Shown: in pieces, positions 20,330-32,410 of the stretch
How the letters are laid out: every line of letters starts with the position of its first letter
Numbering within the stretch: position 1 is the first letter of the stretch
Assembly: GCA_033557465.1 (NCBI GenBank)
Contig: JAWIIG010000037.1
Coordinates: forward strand, 3,348,001 to 3,412,000
Source: Ichthyophis bannanicus
Lineage: Eukaryota; Chordata; Amphibia; Gymnophiona; Ichthyophiidae
Length of the DNA stretch: 64,000 nucleotides
Direction: 5' to 3'
The notes under the pieces: model-generated
What the model saw: the letters and a program-made list of their open reading frames with translations, nothing else
The model's database searches: none
Told to the model about the DNA's origin: nothing
Made by a program: the position numbers and the translations under genes

Positions 20330-22640
20330 AGTGTATAAAGAAGAGATAGATCTCGATGAATGAGGATGCCTAAGTATCAGAACTGATGCACTTCCTAGAA
20401 GCCACCCCCTCCCCCGAAATATCAGAGTCCATGACAAGAATCTAGAAATGCAAGGAAAGAGTGTTGACTTCTGCATATTTACTGTAATCCCAGATAGAAT
20501 GGAGAAACGATCCAAGATATCTACCACTATTGGAAGAGAAGTGATGGAATTTTGAAGATAAATCAACATGTCTTTGGCATATAAGGAAATTGCCTTCCAT
20601 TCCATTCCTAAGTGGATACCTATGTCAGTAGCTCATAGTCTAATATGGGTGGCTAAAGGTTTGATCGCAAGTGCAAATAGCAGTGGAGATAAAGGGCAGC
20701 CTTGTCTCGTGCCTCGATTCAACTGAAATGGCGTAGACAGGAAACCATTCACCATTATCGATGCTTGTGAACAAACATATATAGCAGCAATCCAAGTACA
20801 AAAAGAGGGCCCAAAACCAAACACTTTTAAGACTGCAAAGAGATATGGCCATTCAACTTTATCAAAAGCTTTTTCAGCGTCCAGCGACAGGATTGCAATA
20901 TTTCGGTCCTGTTTGCGGATACTGCGTAACACGTTAATACGTCTCCGGACATTTTCAAAGCCATATTAATTCTTAATAAACCCCATTTGGTTAGTGTGTA
21001 TGATATCTGGAATTAATTGAATCCAGATGGTTGGAAAGTAGCTTAGTAAAAATTTTATAATCGATGTTTAGAAGGGAAATCGGGCGATAACTGGAACACA
21101 ATAATAGAACACAATTATAGAAATAGCGGCTTGATAAAAGAAAGCTGGACGTGATCGCTTTGGTAAGATCTCATTAAAGACCTTGATTAAAACAGGGGCA
21201 AAAAGATCAGGGAATAATTTGTAGATCTCTGCCGGTAAGAGATCGGGACCCGCGCCTTGGAAGATTTCAAGTTGCAAATCACTTGAAGTATCTCCTGGAG
21301 GGAGAAGGGGCGGTCAAGAGCCTCTCAGGACTCCAGGGTGAGTTAAGGGAAAGCAGCTTCTTGTAACCAATCATGAATGATCTTGGGATTAGCGGACAAA
21401 GTACTGGAATACAGACTTCCATAGAATTTAGCAAAAATTGCCGCCATTTCAACTGGAACGTCGCGTGACTATCCTCTGGTTGAGGACACCGTGGAGAGTT
21501 GATGTTGCTGTCGCTGTCGCTATCATTTTTAACTGCCACAGCAGCATTTTTCCCACTTTATTGAATCACTGTTTAGTCCGTAAGAGTAGCGACGCCACCC
21601 GATGCGAATCTAGGGCAGCCAGTTCCCCTCTACAGTGGATCAGTAATCTCCACACTCGAGAACCAACATCCTGTCTATGATGGCATTCTAAGTCTGAGAT
21701 CTCCTGCTGCAATGCTTCCTGCCTGGCTACCAGTCTTTTTTTGAAAGCACTTGATAAAGAAATCAGCTGCCCACGTAGGACCACTTTCCCGGCTTCCCAT
21801 AAAGTAAACTTTGAAATATCAGAAGTTTCATTGAAAGCCAGGTACTCTTGCCACCCCCTACGGACCCCCGAGATGAACTCTTTATTGAGCAATAAACCAC
21901 AGGACAATGAACACATACACTGAGGGGTTTCTACCTTCATCAAGGTCAGGTGTCTAGATATTATAGCATGATCCAAAGGACCCATGGTGTTTATCATAGC
22001 CTTAGTTAACCATGGCATCAGTGTTCGCGAAAGAAGCCACATATCAATATGTAAATGACTATTATGAACTTTGGAAAAGTATGTATAATCCCATTCATTG
22101 TCATGCAGGGTCCACCACGCATTGCAAAGATCAAGTTTCAATACTAAATCCTCTAATTGCTGTGGGAGTTTGACAAAAAACAGACTCCTCTCAAAACGAT
22201 CCATCTCAGACATTACACAATTAAAATCTCTGCCAATTATCAGTTTTCCTTGGCGATGAGACTGAATTATCTCCAAAATTTCCCACAGGGAACTGCCAAT
22301 CTGATTTGGTGGCAGGTAAATATTCACCTGGGTGATGATTACCTCATTCACAGAGCCGACCAGAAACAAATATCTGCCCTTTGAATCAGCGATTCATTCA
22401 ATAAGTTGAAACAAACAAAAAGACAAAAATAAAATTGCCATTCCTCGCTGCTGGAGGAAAAATTTGCCAGAAAAAATTGGGGGAACAGGCGTGATGCACA
22501 ATTAAAGCAATCCTGAGGTGAAAGATGGGTCTCCTGTAAAAAGATTATATCTGCTTTTTCCTAGGACAGCTGATCCAGAACCTTACGGTGTTTACATGGA
22601 TTATTTAGTCCATGCACGTTCCACAAGATTGCCTTAACCA
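20330..22640 (-). pseudogene. Tx1/L1 ORF2 (endonuclease and RT)
   Basis: The APE-type endonuclease starts near 22640 with AILWNVHGLN and FLQETHLS, then a GRDFN segment (normally GDFN), HIDMWLLS and GPLDHAIIS, where LDHA stands for the usual SDHA. After a degraded linker the RT shows LSLDAEKAFDKVEWPYLF (20870-20820) and NRGTRQGCPLSPLLFALAI. The (Y/F)ADD box is not recognisable in the shorter frames after 20640. In-frame stops and frameshifts are frequent, so the copy is inactive. The AEKAFDKVEW and GTRQGCPLSPLLF forms distinguish L1/Tx1 from the CR1 and L2 copies nearby. Confidence 0.8.
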
Positions 22641-24470
22641 TTACAGTGAATAATATAAAAATAGTCTAAGAACTCCCCTGGAGGTGCATGGGAGATGTTC
22701 AGCAATATAAATTTTCTAATATACCGATTGTGGGAGGGCCCATCTGGATAAAATTGGTGTAAATATTCCTTTTATGTTAGCATACAAAGACAGTTTGAGA
22801 ACATGGATACTTGTTATGTTTCTCCCATTCCCCCTACTCTCCTTCACCCTTCCCCCCTCCCCCTTCCCCCTTCCCCCTTCCCCCTCCCCAAACTTTCCTG
22901 AGTTTTCAGGACATAAACAGAACTTATAAATACAACCTAACCATAGTCGTCCAAGATGTCCAATGGGAAGGCACTATAAGTTCAATTAAAATTTCCCCGC
23001 CCTCCCCCAGTCCCAACTTTATAATAGGTCAACTATGTCACAACATTTAACACCTTGCATGTTTCACTCCATCCTTCCATTGTCTCAACATCCCTCCCCT
23101 CTCACCCCCAGTCCCATTGGATAAAGTACCTCCTCTGCACAGGAGTGCTGTCTATAATGTGTGAAACCTCTATTCATTCAGACCCTCCTTGCTATCACGG
23201 TCAGAAAGACATTACATGCAAGGGACAAATCAACAGATATATCAGTAGTAAGTATAAAGATCAACCCTCAAAAGAGTGTCTATTATAGAAACATTAAGGT
23301 GGTGCCAAAGTGTCCATCTCCTTGTGTGTATTGTCATCTTGATCAGTGCCAGAAAATCTTCTGGAGCCTGGTATTTTGCGCCTTTTAGGAATAGATACTT
23401 TACAGTCCCCGTTCGTGCTCCGTGGGTGTGGAGCACGTTCTCTATGTTGTAAAGAGTCCACAAACTCTATGCACTCTGACAGTTCCGATATTCTGTGCGA
23501 TGCATTATTCCATTCAAAAATTAAAGCAAATGGGAATCCCCAGCGATTGTGCACTGTCCTATGCTTCTGCTTTGACTTTTTCATTCTGTTGTGTTTTGTT
23601 TGGTTTTGTTGTTGATTCTGTCCCCTTGATTATAATAGGTCTGGGTCAGGGATCTCCATGGGTCCTTTTCTGCTGAGAAGGGCTCTCTGATGTTAGCTGA
23701 GATAGATAAGGGTATATTCACTGCTTGCCCATCACTAGTAACCTGAAAGTGCACTGCAGTAAGGAGAGATGACTGTATGCCCCTGTCAAAGAGGCTTTCT
23801 CCCACTTCTCCTGTGAATGTTGCACTCAAAAACAGAAGTGCTCCTCTGCTTTCCGAGTTCCACAGTTGTGTTCCACTACTTAGGCAGTGTACTAAATCAG
23901 ATGGCCGCTCGTTGGTGTTGTTCCCGCCAAGAGAAGCACCCCTCCTGCATTCCACTGTTGCGTTCCACTACTGTGAGGCATCCACAATGGCCAGGGGAGG
24001 CCCGAGCACCAGCGTGCAGATGATAAAGATCCAAATCCCGATGACATTATTCCCCATTCTGTGCTTTAATAGACAGATTTGCCTCCAAGAACACAAAGAC
24101 CGCTGCCAAATTTGTGGGAGTTTGCACCTTCAAAAATGGCTTACCGGGTAGGTAAAAGAAGGGGTAATTATTTCAATTGAGGTCTACATTCACAGGAGCA
24201 TTGAGCCATGTATGCTGGGGTGGAGGATAGCTTCAGGTGAGAGTCGATAGAAGCACATGTTGGCATGGAGGAATGGCGCAACCCAGCTATGCGATACCTT
24301 GAACGCTGGACACTGGAGGTATGTCAGGGAACTGCGGAGGTGACATGAAAGGCAGAGCTGTTATTCTGTGTGATGCATTTTTAAGAGAGTGAGCTGTGCT
24401 CTATCATTTTTAAGCCTGCTGGATGGCAATCCATGGGTTCTTCACCTAAACCAGGACTGAAGGCTGGAGA
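22640..24470 (-). pseudogene. Tx1/L1 5' region and decayed ORF1
   Basis: This lies between the endonuclease start and the 5' end of the LINE, where ORF1 is expected. Only short frames remain (for example 23581-23955 and 23294-23584) and I recognise no domain. Positions 22826-22890 are a C-rich tract. Confidence 0.4.
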
Positions 24471-24484
24471 GCTCACCTATTTTG

Positions 24485-24494
24485 CAGCCATCTT
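24485..24494 (-). promoter_or_regulatory. YY1-like site at the LINE 5' end
   Basis: The minus strand reads AAGATGGCTG about 30 bp from the inferred 5' end of the Tx1/L1 copy. A YY1 site at this place is known in mammalian L1 5' UTRs; here it is a motif match only. Confidence 0.4.
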
Positions 24495-25187
24495 CTTTGG
24501 GCTCACGAGCGCCCCTTCCCCCCAAGATAGTACTTTTAAACAACGACCATGCTTGATGTAAATCTTTAACCTTTGCAGGTGCTTCTTTTAGTTTTCTTCT
24601 TAACTATTTTCCTCATGTTATTATAGTCTCCCTTTTGAAAATTAAAAGGTAGTATTATGGATTTCCTTGCTGTCCTTCCTCCATTTATTAAATCAAATGC
24701 GAACATGCTATGATCATTATTGCCAAGTGGCCTCAATACACTTATCTCGTGACCAGATCTTGAGTTCCATTAAGAACTAGATCCAAAATGGCTTCCCCTC
24801 TTGTCGGTTCATGAACCAGCTGCTCTAAGAAGCAGTCATTTATTTCATCTAGAAACTTTATCTCCCTAGCATGTCCTGCTGTGACACTGACCCAGTCGAT
24901 TCTAGGGTAATCGTGTTGTAACTTTTGTTAGCTTCCCTGATTTTTTGATCATTTCATCATCAATTTGTTCATTCTAGCCAGGCGGTCGGTAGTACACCCC
25001 CACTGCTATCGCCTTCCCCTTTTTACATGGCATTTCAATCCATAGAGATTCTACAGTGTATTTTCTTTCCTGCAAACTTTAATCCTATGTGACTCATTGC
25101 CATCTCTAACATATGACTGTGATATAATTTGTACCCAGGTATCACAGTGTCCCACTGGTTGTCCTCCTTCCACCAGGTCTCTGAAAT

Positions 25188-25290
25188 ACTGCTAGGTACG
25201 TATGACCTAGATTGGCTACTGTTGGAAACAGGATACTGGGCTTGATGGACCTTGGTCTGGCCCAGTATAGCATATCTTATGTTCTTATCA
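25188..25290 (+). repeat. CR1 3'-end fragment
   Basis: This copy contains GACCTAGATTGGCTACTGTT and ends in ATCTTATGTTCTTAT. It is the reverse complement of the 3' end of the CR1 at 46203. CR1 elements lack poly-A and end in short repeats of this type. Confidence 0.75.
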
Positions 25291-25419
25291 TATCTAACTT
25301 CTCATTTAGTTCTATATATTCTCCCATCTTATTTTTTAGACTTTTTGCATTAGCATGCAAGTATTTTAGAGGTTGTATTTTATTCATATTATTCTAGTTA
25401 TCAGTTGATAGGTGTAATT

Positions 25420-26525
25420 CTGAACTCCCAAGTAAACACAGCATCCGCTACCTAGGCATCACGCTAGACCAGCAGCTCGAATTTAAAATGCATATCAGCA
25501 ACACCATCAAACAAAATTTACCACAAAATACAAACATTGCGACATCTCCGACCCCTGCTGCAACCAGATGACTTCAGAACAGTCTTTCAGGCATTAGTGA
25601 CCCCTCACTTTGACTACGCCAATGTAATCCTGCATGGCCTACCCAAAAACACGCTAAACCCATTACAGATGGCAATGAACGCAGTATGGCATATCTTATG
25701 TTCTTATAAGAAGGGACCCAGGATATCAATGCTTGACCCTGTACAAGCATTGCGGAACCTGTGTCTTTTGGGGAAACTGCTAGGTACGTATGACCTAGAT
25801 TAGCCACTGTTGGAAACAGGATACTGGGCTTGATGGACCTTGGTCTGACCCAGTATGGCATATGTTATGTTCTTATGTTCAGCTGCACGCTTCCTACACA
25901 GAGTCTCCAGAAGAGATCACATTACCCCAATCCTAAAGGACTTACACTGGCTACCAATCTACTGTTGGCTTACCTATAAAGCAGTTCTGATGACCTTCAC
26001 AGCCATTAACAGAATATCCGCTGCCTCCCTAACGGACCTACTCTACCCCACCCCAGCAAACAGAGCAAGGAGAACATTCACCACCAATACCCTACAGACC
26101 CCCAACGAAATAACAAAATGCACACAGGCAACAAAGAACCGAGCCTTCAGGTTCTATGCTCCCAGTTGCTGGAACGCGCTCCCAACCACTATCCGAATGA
26201 TCACGGACCTTGCCCAATTCAGAAAAGCACTAAAACACCACCTCTTTCTTCTACACTACTCACAACCCAGCAACTTAAATTCACTCACCACACACCTTGC
26301 TAGACAACTGTAAGTCACAGACAACTCTTTTTAGACAGTCAACTCATGTTATCTTGTAGATAGTGTAGATAGCTGTAGATAGTTGCCCCAGTTTAAATCC
26401 AAGTTATATCACCCATTCAATGTAAGTGCATAACAGTTTCCTTGTTCTGCACAGAGCTGTTACCTGTAAACCGCACTGATTTTAAAAAGCGCAGTATATA
26501 AAATAAATTAAATAAATAAATAAAT
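25420..26525 (+). pseudogene. L2 LINE 3' part, split by a CR1 3'-end fragment
   Basis: The translation shows SIRYLGITLDQQLEFK-like sequence near 25440, then LVTPHFDYANVILHGLP, and after the interruption HITPILKDLHWLPI, APSCWNALPTTIR and a KALKHHLF-type end. This is the L2 RT thumb and C-terminus. The element ends in an AAATAAATAAAT tail after a TATATAAAATAAA segment. Confidence 0.85.
25685..25878 (+). repeat. CR1 3'-end fragment inserted in L2
   Basis: A roughly 190-bp piece carrying the CR1 3' end twice in part (GGCATATCTTATGTTCTTA at 25688 and GGCATATGTTATGTTCTTATG near 25857) interrupts L2 coding sequence between NAV and SAARFL. Confidence 0.7.
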
Positions 26526-26879
26526 AATTTGGAATATTTCAGCTCTCTACTGAAGGACACACCCAGCTTTTAGCTTTGTTGGAAGTTCTCTGTTGGGATG
26601 CCCTAACTTCTGCTTTGCTAGTATCCTTCAAGGATACATCCTCCTGAGGTTCTGTCAACTTTCCCCTACTGTCTAGTTAAAAAGCTGGTCTATCTCCTTT
26701 TTAAAAATGCTAGCAGCCTGATTCCATCCCAGTTAAGGTGAAGCCCATCCCTTCAAATGCGCCTCTCCCTTCCCCAGAATGTTGCCTTGTCCTAACAAAT
26801 GCAAACAAAACCCTCTTCTTTGCACCATTGTCTCATCCACGCATTGAGATGCCAAAGCTCTGCCTGCCTTTGGGACCTG

Positions 26880-27560
26880 CATGTCAAAAGGGAATCATTT
26901 CAGCAAATGCTACCCTGGAAGTTCTGTATTTCAACTTTCTACCTAAAAATCTAAATTTGGCCTTCAGAACCTCCCTAACACACTTTCCTAGGTCACTGGT
27001 ACCATCATGTACAAAGACAGCAGACTCCTCCCCAGCACTATCTACAACCTTGTCTAGGTGGCGCATGAGGTCCACTACCTTTGCACAAGGCGGGCATGTT
27101 ATCAGACGGTCCTCACGTCCATCAGCCACCCACCTATCTACATAACTAATGATTGAATCACCAACTATAACAGCTGTCTTAACTCTTCCCTCATGGGCAC
27201 ATGGTCCTGGAGAAATCTCCTCAGTGTGAGGTTTTACATCTCCTGGCAGACAGGATCACACCAACGTGATGCTCTCCTTTCACGTGACCTCTCTCCTTCA
27301 TGGCAACTGATGTGCTGCCAGATTGGAGGTGGGACTTCAGTACTATGTCCCTGTAGGTCTCGTCTATGTACCTCTCTGTCTTCCTTATGTCCTCCAAGTC
27401 TGCTACTCTAGCCTCCAGAGATCTGACTCATTCCCTGAGGACAAAGTGCTTCTTGCATCTAGTGCACACGTAAGACACCTCACCAACTGAGAGAAAATCG
27501 TACATGTGACATTCAGTGCAAAAGACTGGATAGCCCCATCTCACTGCTGGACTTCTGTCT
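26880..27560 (-). pseudogene. CR1 ORF1 with zinc finger, coiled coil and esterase domain
   Basis: On the minus strand, CTEC and CTRCKKH spaced by about 16 residues form a zinc-finger-like start. A coiled-coil-like helix with SLEARVADLEDI follows (one TGA interrupts it), then an SGNH-hydrolase-like esterase domain: VGDSII with the nucleophile serine, VHDGTSDLGK, and a truncated end. CR1 and related LINEs are known to encode such esterases in ORF1; the role is unclear and may involve membranes or lipids. This copy has stops and is not functional. Confidence 0.75.
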
Positions 27561-27984
27561 GCATCTTAGTTTTAAGGTTTTGTTTGCTTATTTAAGTTCT
27601 TTACTTAAAGTTGCTAGGGATACTTGCACTGATACAACTATACCAATTACCTTTAAGGGACTTTGTTCACCTCAAGATAAATTAACGTCAGGGCTTTAAT
27701 CTATTCCTGGTGATGATAGCCAGTTGAACCTGAAAGTGACTTTGAACACCCTTCCCCCTTAATAGGTTTAAGAGCCTATAAAGCTAAGATTATGCCTGAA
27801 GTGGGCAGGAGTAGGGGTGGATGAGAGGGAATTAACACTTAGTAAGGTTGGCTTGCTACACAGGTCCCAGATCTGTGCTTCTAAGGTAATCTGTTAACAA
27901 TTTCCTGGGTGATTCACACAGCCATTGGTTTGATAGAAGGAGCCTTTCAAATTGCCTCTTTGAGCTTTTACTTGGCTTTAACAC

Positions 27985-28455
27985 CTATTTAAAACAAATT
28001 CCCAGATCCATGACTGACTTTTAAATTTAAACTAAAAAAACTCTCTGCTGATACTAGGCATATGATGCAGCAAGGTAGAACAAACTGAGTCTGGAGAAGA
28101 AGAAAAAGATATGGATAAAAGATTTGCTCAATGAATGGAGTTCCCAAGAAGAGGTGTAGGGACGAGGGAGAGATAAGAGATGAGAGATAATGAAGAGCTA
28201 CAGAATGAATGCACTCGTAAGTTAATGGGAGACATTTAAACTGTATGTGGAAATGGATAGGGAGCCAATGGAGTGACTTGAGAAAAAGGGTTATGCGAGT
28301 ATAGCAACAATGACAGAAAATTAACCATGCAGCTGAGTTCTGAACAGATTGAAAGGGAGATACATGATTCAATGGGAGATCAATAAGGAGCAAGTTGTAA
28401 TCATTTAGACGAGAAGTGATAAGAGAGTGGATAAGGGTTTTGGTAGTGTGTTCAG
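27985..28455 (-). pseudogene. L2 LINE fragment (RT C-terminus)
   Basis: The minus strand encodes LITSRLNDYNLLLIDLP, then FLKSLHWLPI and LHYLSSLISP, the L2 C-terminal region. It is cut at GTGTTCAG (28448-28455) by the RTE insertion and resumes at 32421. Confidence 0.8.
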
Positions 28456-28579
28456 CCCTCACTTGATTTGAAGGTTGTTGTGCTGTGAGGGTTTGTGTGC
28501 ATCAGCGATGCTGAGGGCTAAGCTATCGGTTGTTTAACTACTGGCAGGGTCTCCCAAGATGGACAGGTTTCAGCTGAGG

Positions 28580-29145
28580 TGCCAGACCAAGAGAAACCAC
28601 CCATCTGGGCAGCAGCAGGATGGGACAGTGTTGACGGCGGAGGATCATATTTCTGCGACAACGGCAACAACACTAAAATTAAACTGTACGGAGGAAAGGC
28701 CCGGCAATCTAGGAGTGGCCTAGTGGTTGGGGCAAGGTACTTCAGGCCGGAGGTTCGGGGGTTCAAATCCCAGTAGAGGACAGCAACCTTGGGCCGGAAG
28801 GACTGGGGTTTCTAGTCCCACAGGTGCTCCTTGTGGTCTTGGGCACGCCACTTAACCCTCCATAGCCCATGTTCCCTGTAAAATCGTTATCTCCAAGTTA
28901 TAATGCCCTGTTCAATGTAATTTCAGTTTGTTCAATGTAAACAGCACTGATGCAGAATAGCGCGGTATATAAGAGAATTAAAATAAAATAAATAAATAAA
29001 AATAAAATCTACTTCTGTATCTTGCCATGAAAACCCATCTGGGTAGCAGCAGAATGGGACGGTGTTGGGGGCGGAAGATCACATTTCTGTGACAACGGCA
29101 ACAACACTAAACTTAAACTGCATGGCGGTAAGGCCCGGCAATCTA
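28580..29145 (+). repeat. Two 5'-UTR monomers of the RTE, separated by a SINE
   Basis: The segment from ACCCATCTGGG through CGACAACGGCAACAACACTAAA to CCCGGCAATCTAG occurs at about 28597-28714 and again at 29032-29145. The pair looks like a tandem repeat of the LINE leader, with the SINE inserted at the junction. Confidence 0.75.
28707..29008 (+). repeat. tRNA-derived SINE with L2-like tail
   Basis: The head GGAGTGGCCTAGTGGTTGG matches an A box and GGTTCAAATCC near 28760 a B box, the internal RNA polymerase III promoter of tRNA-derived SINEs. The 3' part with GCGCGGTATATAAGAGAATT and an A-rich tail resembles L2 3' ends in this window, implying mobilisation by L2 machinery. Confidence 0.85.
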
Positions 29146-29171
29146 GTTCTGTATCTTGGCATGAAAACCCA

Positions 29172-32100
29172 ATGGATAGTCACAACAAAACAAATTGCAC
29201 TATAATGCTGGAAGATGAGACCCCCAGATTGGAAGGCACTCAACTGGCTACTGGGGAAGAGCTGAAGACTTTTCAGAGTAAAGCCAGCATTTATGATGTG
29301 GTTGGATCAAAGCCCTCAGGATGTCTGACTGCTGATGTAGCTGCACATGAAATTAGAGTCAGAAGCTGTAAAGATGTCTTACATTTTGGGACATGGAACA
29401 TACGAAGCATGAACCAAGGGAAGTTGGAGGTGGTCAAGAATGAAATGGAATGTGCACAACTTGATCTGTTGGGTGTCAGCGAACTGAAATGGACTGACAA
29501 TGGGCACTTTGCATCAGATGATCACATGGTCTACTATGCTGGAAATGAAAGACAAAGAAGAAATGGTGATGCATTTATAATAAAGAAGAAACTTGCAAGA
29601 ACTGTAATGAAATACAATGTGGCCAGTGAACGCTTAATCTCTACTCATCTACAAGGAATGCCTATCATCTACAATGAATGCCTATCAACTATAATTCAAG
29701 TATATGCCCCAACAACAGCTGCAGAAGAGCATGAAATTGATGAGTTCTATGAACAAGTACAAGCTGAAATTGACAGAACATGCAAACAGGATATCCTGAT
29801 AGTCATGGGTGACTGGAATGAAAAGTTGGCAACAAAGAAGAAGGCAAAGTGGTTGGAAAATATGGACTTGGCAACAGAAATGAAGCTGGAGAAATACTGA
29901 TAGAATTCTGCAAGACCAACGATCTATTTATCTCAAACACCTTCTTCCAGCAACACAAGCGGCGACTGTACACATGGACTTCACCCTATGGATTGTACAA
30001 AAATCAAATTGACTACATCTGTGGAAGTCAACGATGGAAAATCTCTATAACATCAACAAAGACAAAACCTGGAGCTGACTGTGGTACAGTAATCACCAAC
30101 TACTAGTATGCAAACTCAAGCTAAAGTTGAAAAAGAGCAAACTACTCATGAATGCAGCAAAATATGACCTCGAGAATATACCACTGGAATTTAAAGTCTG
30201 CCTACAAAATTGATTTGCTGCTTTAGATACAAATGATAGAGCTCCAGAAAAATTATGGAATGACATCAAGAAGGTTGTGTTGGAAGAAAGCGAAAAGTCT
30301 CTACAAAAGGTGAAAAAGCAAAAACAGCCAAAATGGATGACGGAAGAAACTCTGAAAATTGCCCAGAAATGCAGAGAAGCTAAAGCCAGAGGAGAAAGAA
30401 AGACAATCACAGAACTCAACAGAGATTTCAAACATGCAGCAAGACAGGACAAGGAAAAGTACTACAATGACAGGTGCAAGGAAATAGAAGCAGAAACTAT
30501 TAGAGGAAGAACAAGATCGACTTTCTTAAAGCTACGAAAGTTGAAAAAATTCCAGCCTCAAATTGGAATATTACAAAATGCTCAAGGTTCTATGTTGAAT
30601 GTTGCTGAGACGATGAAGAAAAGGCAGAAAGAATATAGAGAGTTTTTATATGATAAAGATCAAGTGGACCAACAGCCGTTTCAACCTGTACCTTATGATC
30701 TGGAACCATTGGTGATGAAAAAAAAAGTTGAAGCAGCATTGAAAACCTTATCAAAGAACAAAGCAGCAGCATTGATGGTATTCCCATAGAAGTATTACAG
30801 CAATCTGATGCAGCTGTTACCATACTTACAAAGTTCTGCCAAGATATTTGAAAGACAACATCATGGCCAACTGACTGGAAAAGATCTATGTTTATACTAA
30901 TACTAAAGAAAGGTGATCCAACTGACTGTGGAAATTATCGCACAATCGCTCTGATCCCACATGCCAGCAAGATTCTACTGAAGATTCATCAACAGAGAAT
31001 ACAACCATACCTGGAACAAGAACTACCTGAAATGCAAGCAGGGTTCAGCCAAGGGCAAGGAACGAGAGGCATCATCGCGGATATGAGATGGATCCTTGAG
31101 ATGGATCCTTGAAAAGACTAAAGAATATCAAAAGCATATCTATTTGTGCTTTATCGACTATTGCAAGGCTTTTGACTGTGTAAACCATGAGAAACTCTGG
31201 GCCACATTAAGAAGCATGGATATACTAGAACACCTGATCGTTCTCTTGCACAATCTGTACATTTATTTATTTTATTTATTTCTCTTTATTTATCAAGAAG
31301 CAACAGTTCAAACGGAACAAGGAGAAGCAGAATGGTTTAAAATAAGCAACGGTGTAAGACAAGGCTGCATAGTTTCTCCCTATCTGTTTAATTTATATGC
31401 AGGACAAATCATCAGAGAAGCAGGATTGTATGAAGACAACAGAGGTGTGATGATACCACATTACTGACTGAAAGTGAAGATGATCTGAAACATTTGCTTC
31501 TCACGATCAAGGAACATAGTCTTATAATGGGCCTGCACCTTAATGTAAAGAAGACAAAGATCATGGCAACTGCCCAAATCAATAGGTTCATCATTGAAGG
31601 AGAAGAAATTGAAATTGTGGACAACTTTAATCTACTTGGATCAACTATCAATAAAGAAGCAACAAGTAGTGAAGAAATCTGACAACGCATTACTCTTGGC
31701 AGAATGGCTATGAAAGACCTAGGCAAGATTCTCAAGAGTAGAGATATCTCTCTCTATACAAAGATTTGACTCGTTCAAGCCATGGTATTTTCAATAACAT
31801 CATATGGATGCAAAAGCTGGACAGTGAAAAAGATATGAAGAAAATGATGCCTTTGAATTATGGTGCTGGCGGCGAATACTGCATATACCATGGACTGCCT
31901 GAAGAACAAACCAGTCAGTACTAGAGAAGATCAAACCTAAGCTTTCTTTAGAACAGGGGTGGGCAATTCTGGTCCTGGAGGGCCGCAGACCAGTCAAGTT
32001 TTCATGATGTCCCTAATGAATATTCATGGACCTATGTTCATACAATGAAAGGCAGTGGATGCAAACAGATCTCATGAATATTCATTAGGGGCATCATGAA

Positions 32101-32410
32101 AACCTTACTGGTCTGCAGCCCTCCAGGACCGGAATTGCCCATCCCTGCTTTAGAAGCTCAGATGACAAGACTTTGACTTTCATAATTTGGTCACATCATG
32201 CGAAGAGAGAGATCATTAGACAAAGACATCATGCTTGGCAAGATAGAAGGTCAACGCAAAAGAGGAAGGTCATCAATGAGATGGATCGATACAATAACAG
32301 CAGCTAGGAGTACCAGTCTGTCAACAATGAGCCGCCTGACTGGAGACCGAACACAATTTAGGACAACTATCCAGAGGGTCGCCATGAGTCGACACCGACT
32401 CGACGGCACT
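29172..32410 (+). pseudogene. RTE endonuclease-reverse transcriptase
   Basis: The endonuclease begins GTWNIRSMNQGKLEVVKNEM near 29390, followed by LGVSELKW, VIQVYAPTT, and GDWN near 29806; after a frameshift at about 29860, KRRLYTWTSPYG and NQIDYI follow. The terminal SDH is degraded. RT motifs are KKGDPTDCGNYRTIALI (30903), CFIDYCKAFDCV (31148) and NGVRQGCIVSPYLFNLYA (31350). A small deletion near 31448 removes the first half of the YADD box, leaving DDTTLL. Thumb motifs run on to 31690, and a conserved C-terminal segment with LGKIEGQRKRGRSSMRW lies at 32231. At least six lesions make it dead. These motif forms are typical of the RTE/BovB family. Confidence 0.85.
31954..32147. mobile_element. 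194-bp hAT MITE
   Basis: It has long terminal inverted repeats starting CAGGGGTGGGCAATTC and ending GAATTGCCCATCCCTG-like, with an exact 8-bp duplication CTTTAGAA (31946-31953 and 32148-32155). Eight-base duplications and CAGGGG ends are characteristic of hAT elements. It has no coding capacity and sits in the RTE RT C-terminus. Confidence 0.92.

Larger units (their letters stand above)
20312..24523 (-). mobile_element. Tx1/L1-clade LINE, nearly full length
   Basis: A minus-strand element begins near 24523 with a GC-rich 5' end and an AAGATGGCTG motif, passes through an ORF1-like region and a decayed ORF2 with endonuclease and RT, and ends near 20312. I could not define a target duplication. 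Its left neighbour is the Harbinger relic; its right neighbour is CR1. Confidence 0.75.
24530..27985 (-). mobile_element. CR1 LINE, 5' half, split by an L2 copy
   Basis: Minus-strand CR1 of the same family as 46203-50541. It covers part of the ORF2 endonuclease (24530-25200), a gap occupied by L2 and CR1 3'-end fragments, ORF1 (about 26880-27560) and probable 5' UTR. The RT half is absent: at 24530 it meets the Tx1/L1 copy. Confidence 0.75.

Noticed and set aside
22811..23050. A proline-rich plus-strand frame.
   Set aside because: It translates the C-rich tract in the leader of the minus-strand Tx1/L1 copy.
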